Assembly (NCBI RefSeq): GCF_000247695.1
Contig: NW_004624842.1
Coordinates: 3,762,570 to 3,826,569, forward strand
DNA length: 64,000 nucleotides
Source: Heterocephalus glaber
Lineage: Eukaryota; Chordata; Mammalia; Rodentia; Bathyergidae
Reading direction: 5' to 3'
The position numbers and the translations under genes are program-made. The notes under the pieces are model-generated. The model searched no databases and was not told the DNA's origin. It saw only the letters and a program-made list of their open reading frames with translations. The stretch's first letter is position 1, and the number at the start of each line of letters is the position of its first letter. Positions 61,870 through 64,000 of the stretch are shown here, piece by piece.

Positions 61870-63983
61870 GGGGATTAAACACTGTGGCACTGTCCTCTCC
61901 CTTCTCTGAGATTTGTAAACCATGGGCACGGACTCGATACAAGCATGTGAAACGTGGGTGGCCCCAGTTGCTTAGAATCTGGATCTTCACCTTGGGAAAG
62001 GCAGATGGAGGGTCATTCTGGGGAGACAAATGGATCATGCCAAGAACTGCTGTCAGTCACTTCCCTTCCCATTCATCTCTCACTGTCCCCCCTCCCCCCT
62101 TAGCATCTTCACCCACAGAGACAAACACACCTGCAGGTGGAAAGTCTGAAGTGGAGATTTCTTCACATCAAAGGTGAATTTTCCCAAGAAAACTTCAGTC
62201 TCATTGTCAACCCAGAGACCCTGGTGGGTGAAGGGTGAGTGGAGAAACAGTAAGGCACATGCAGAGGGGAGGGAAAACAACTTTGTTGAGAATTTTCTAT
62301 TTTTCAGTAGCTTTATATGTGCTCTCATGTTTGTTCTGTTGTAGGATGGGTAAGTGTGGAACGTGGGTTTTTAGTCTGGCCATGTGTGTCCTTGAGCAAG
62401 TAATGTCTCAGGATTACTTTCTAAATATCTAAAGAGGGAGATTACTGTATTTCATAGGTGTTATGTGGATGCAATAAAATAGTTCATGTAAAGTGCTTGA
62501 CACAAAGTAATACCTAATATTTGTATATGCAGCAACTCTGACCGGCAAATCTCAGTATGTCCAGTTTACACATGAGCAAGCAAAGACTCAAATACCAGCA
62601 CCAGTTCTCAAGACTGCCTGTTGTGTTCTAAGCAAAATACCCCAACTCCTGGCCTCAGCCAAACTCACAAAGACTGCAAAGTCTCGGGGGGTGCTGCTGG
62701 CATCCCCCATGTGTGCCACACTGGGAGGTGGATGCTGCAGGGTGATATCACTCAGCTGCACATGACCTGCCAACCGGATCACCACCTGGCCCTGGTCGCC
62801 CTCAAAAGCCCAGCAATTTCCAGGGAACACGTCTGGCTGCAAGGTGGGAGGTGGGGAGGAACCATCAGAACCCGAGGGCAGTGACCACTTCCCCTCCTCA
62901 TCCTAGGCCCAGCCCAGAGCTCCACCTCCACCCCTGGTCTCTAACCTGATCCCACTCAGGGCTCAGATCCCGCCCTCAGTCCCCAGCACGGCCAGGTCTC
63001 CAGTTCCTCAGCTTCACCCAGAGCTTCACTAGGGCACAGACAGACCCAGTCTCCTCAAGCGCCCCGCCTTCAACTTCAACCACACCCTCAACTCAACCAG
63101 GTCCTGCCTCCTCGGAGCTGGTCCTTTCTCCAGCACCCATCCCTTGGTCCCGTCCCAGGATCCTGGTTCCAGGCCCACCTCCAGGATGACTGTAGGCGGC
63201 CGAGCATAGTTCCAGAAGCTGAAGCGATTCCAGAAGTAGGCCATATTCGTGTCCTCGTAGTCATGGGATGTCTTCTCTAGGTCAATGGAGGCTCCTGCAG
63301 CGGGGAGAAATAATCCTCAGGGGCTTCCAGGCCTTACCGACAGTTGGGGAGAGGTCTGTCAGCGTCTGCATCTCCTTCGGTGTCTCTGGGTCTTACCCAC
63401 AGAGCTCAGGGCGTAGTCTGGTTTCTGCACAAAATCCTCATTCAGCCGCTGGAACACGAGCTTGGCCACTCTCTAAAGCGGGGAGGGAGGCGGGAGGAGC
63501 GGGGAGGGAGGCGGGAGGAGCGGGGCTTGCAGGCTGGTTCACAAGTGGGGCGGGCTCTCAGGGAACTCTGTGCTCTGGGATGGACTTCATGGGCGCCAGG
63601 AGAGACATGCAGTGGAGCTCTGGGATGAAGGTTGAGTCCCAGGACCCGGCCAGGGGTTTTCCAAGTGTGTGGGGGACCGCGAGTGGGCGGAGCCACAGGG
63701 CCAGACTCCCCACCAGACCTCTGCGCGGCCTCCGGACGCTGCTTACCTCGCTGTGAGCTGCACGAACTCGAGCCACCTCCTTGCGGAGTTTATTCAGCTC
63801 AGCCTGAAGCTGCTGCAGCTGTTGCCCGTGGGAGCGCACGCGCTCGTGATACTCGCTGCAGCAGGAGCCCTGCGTTCAACTCCCTGCGCCCCCTCCCGCA
63901 AGGCCCCCATTGAAGCACCTTTGGGCCGCCCGACCCACCCCAGATGCCCTCTTTCACCTGGGAGTCAGCATCTCCTTAGGTTC
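61865..63983 (-). CDS. SPAG4: SPAG4 (sperm-associated antigen 4, SUN4), C-terminal exons
   Basis: SUN-domain inner nuclear membrane protein, mainly of testis, that pairs with KASH proteins in the LINC complex of spermatids. Exons in transcript order: 63983-63958, 63855-63747, 63472-63397, 63294-63179, 62836-62669, 62220-62131, 62017-61865; phases join throughout. Visible parts: a coiled-coil stretch GQQLQQLQAELNKLRKEV, then VAKLVFQRLNEDF, then the SUN domain from SIDLEKTSHDYED through MAYFWNRFSFWNYARPP, PGNCWAFEGDQGQVVI, LSDITLQHPPPSV, LGKFTFDV and ILSNWGHPRFTCLYRVRAHG. It ends NPH with TAA at 61,865. The N-terminal part and membrane segment lie beyond the window. No lesions. Confidence 0.95.
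62221..62668. repeat. SPAG4 intron with MIR remnant
   Basis: About 62,375-62,530 reads as a MIR in plus orientation (CTTGAGCAAGTAATG, then GTAAAGTGCTTGACA). The remainder is unique. Confidence 0.6.
62837..63178. other. SPAG4 intron, C-rich, no feature
   Basis: Pyrimidine-rich on the plus strand with no repeat or ORF I can support. Confidence 0.5.
63480..63525. repeat. Two perfect 21-bp G-rich tandem units beside a SPAG4 acceptor
   Basis: GGGGAGGGAGGCGGGAGGAGC occurs at 63,480-63,500 and 63,501-63,521, with GGGG starting a third. On the SPAG4 (minus) strand this is a C/T-rich tract ending about 7 bases from the exon start at 63,472, so it doubles as the polypyrimidine tract. The plus strand has several G-runs able to form a quadruplex. 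Confidence 0.85.
63958..63983 (-). CDS. SPAG4: SPAG4 26-base microexon
   Basis: Between AACCCATAG and GTGAAAG on the minus strand, reading EPKEMLTP plus two bases of a serine codon completed by the next exon (SEYHERV). The phase fit and the EMLT-SEYHER continuity support it despite its size. Confidence 0.75.
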
Positions 63984-64000
63984 CTATGGGTTAGGAGGCA

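Noticed and set aside
62588..62671. Apparent loss of a G at the SPAG4 donor (TTTGTGAGT) suggesting a frameshift
   Set aside because: The exon ends at TTT in phase 0, and the next exon starts with a full GGT codon (GLWVDNETEV), so the frame is kept.

Overview
The window is mammalian nuclear DNA with a rodent repeat landscape, and shows no sign of a bacterial or viral genome. The rodent call rests on three things: ID-type and B1-type SINEs, a very abundant tRNA-Ala-like SINE with intact A and B boxes, and B1-like elements carrying an internal duplication. The abundant SINE looks unlike the mouse, rat or squirrel forms I know, so a non-murid rodent is likely, perhaps Castorimorpha (beaver-like); this is a low-confidence inference. 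A 100-N gap marks a draft assembly. Gene order and orientation, NFS1 > RBM12/CPNE1 > < SPAG4, match the block on human chromosome 20q11.

Layout. 1-12,430: the 3' two-thirds of NFS1 (+), mitochondrial cysteine desulfurase, eight coding exons and the 3' UTR, with introns packed with SINEs. 12,430-14,560: repeat-filled spacer with the gap. 14,560-15,060: a CpG island with GC box, palindromic CRE and YY1-type site, the likely shared promoter of RBM12 and CPNE1. 23,092-25,986: the single coding exon of RBM12 (five-RRM protein), followed by a SINE-free 3' UTR of up to about 3.4 kb. 29,400-45,500: repeat-rich intron leading to CPNE1. 45,500-60,165: fourteen segments encoding all of CPNE1 (copine-1), ending in a poly(A) signal at 60,452. 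61,865-63,983: C-terminal exons of SPAG4 (-), convergent with CPNE1.

Main result. CPNE1 keeps every exon and canonical splice sites, yet carries two independent disabling changes. One is an in-frame TGA inside an 11-bp tandem duplication (46,235). The other is a 239-nt exon that should be a multiple of three (59,569-59,807). A probable C2A calcium-ligand Asp is also Asn. NFS1, RBM12 and SPAG4 in the same assembly are intact, which argues against general sequence error. CPNE1 may be a recent pseudogene in this lineage or may be misassembled here.

Other points: a 16-unit, 15-bp coding minisatellite in RBM12; a decayed SNRPB (SmB-isoform) retrocopy just upstream of a CPNE1 acceptor; two 3'-truncated snRNA insertions (U6 with a perfect 14-bp target duplication, U2); a 484-bp solo LTR with a 6-bp duplication; and a degenerate palindromic repeat array at the CpG-island shore. 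I found no undescribed multi-gene system.
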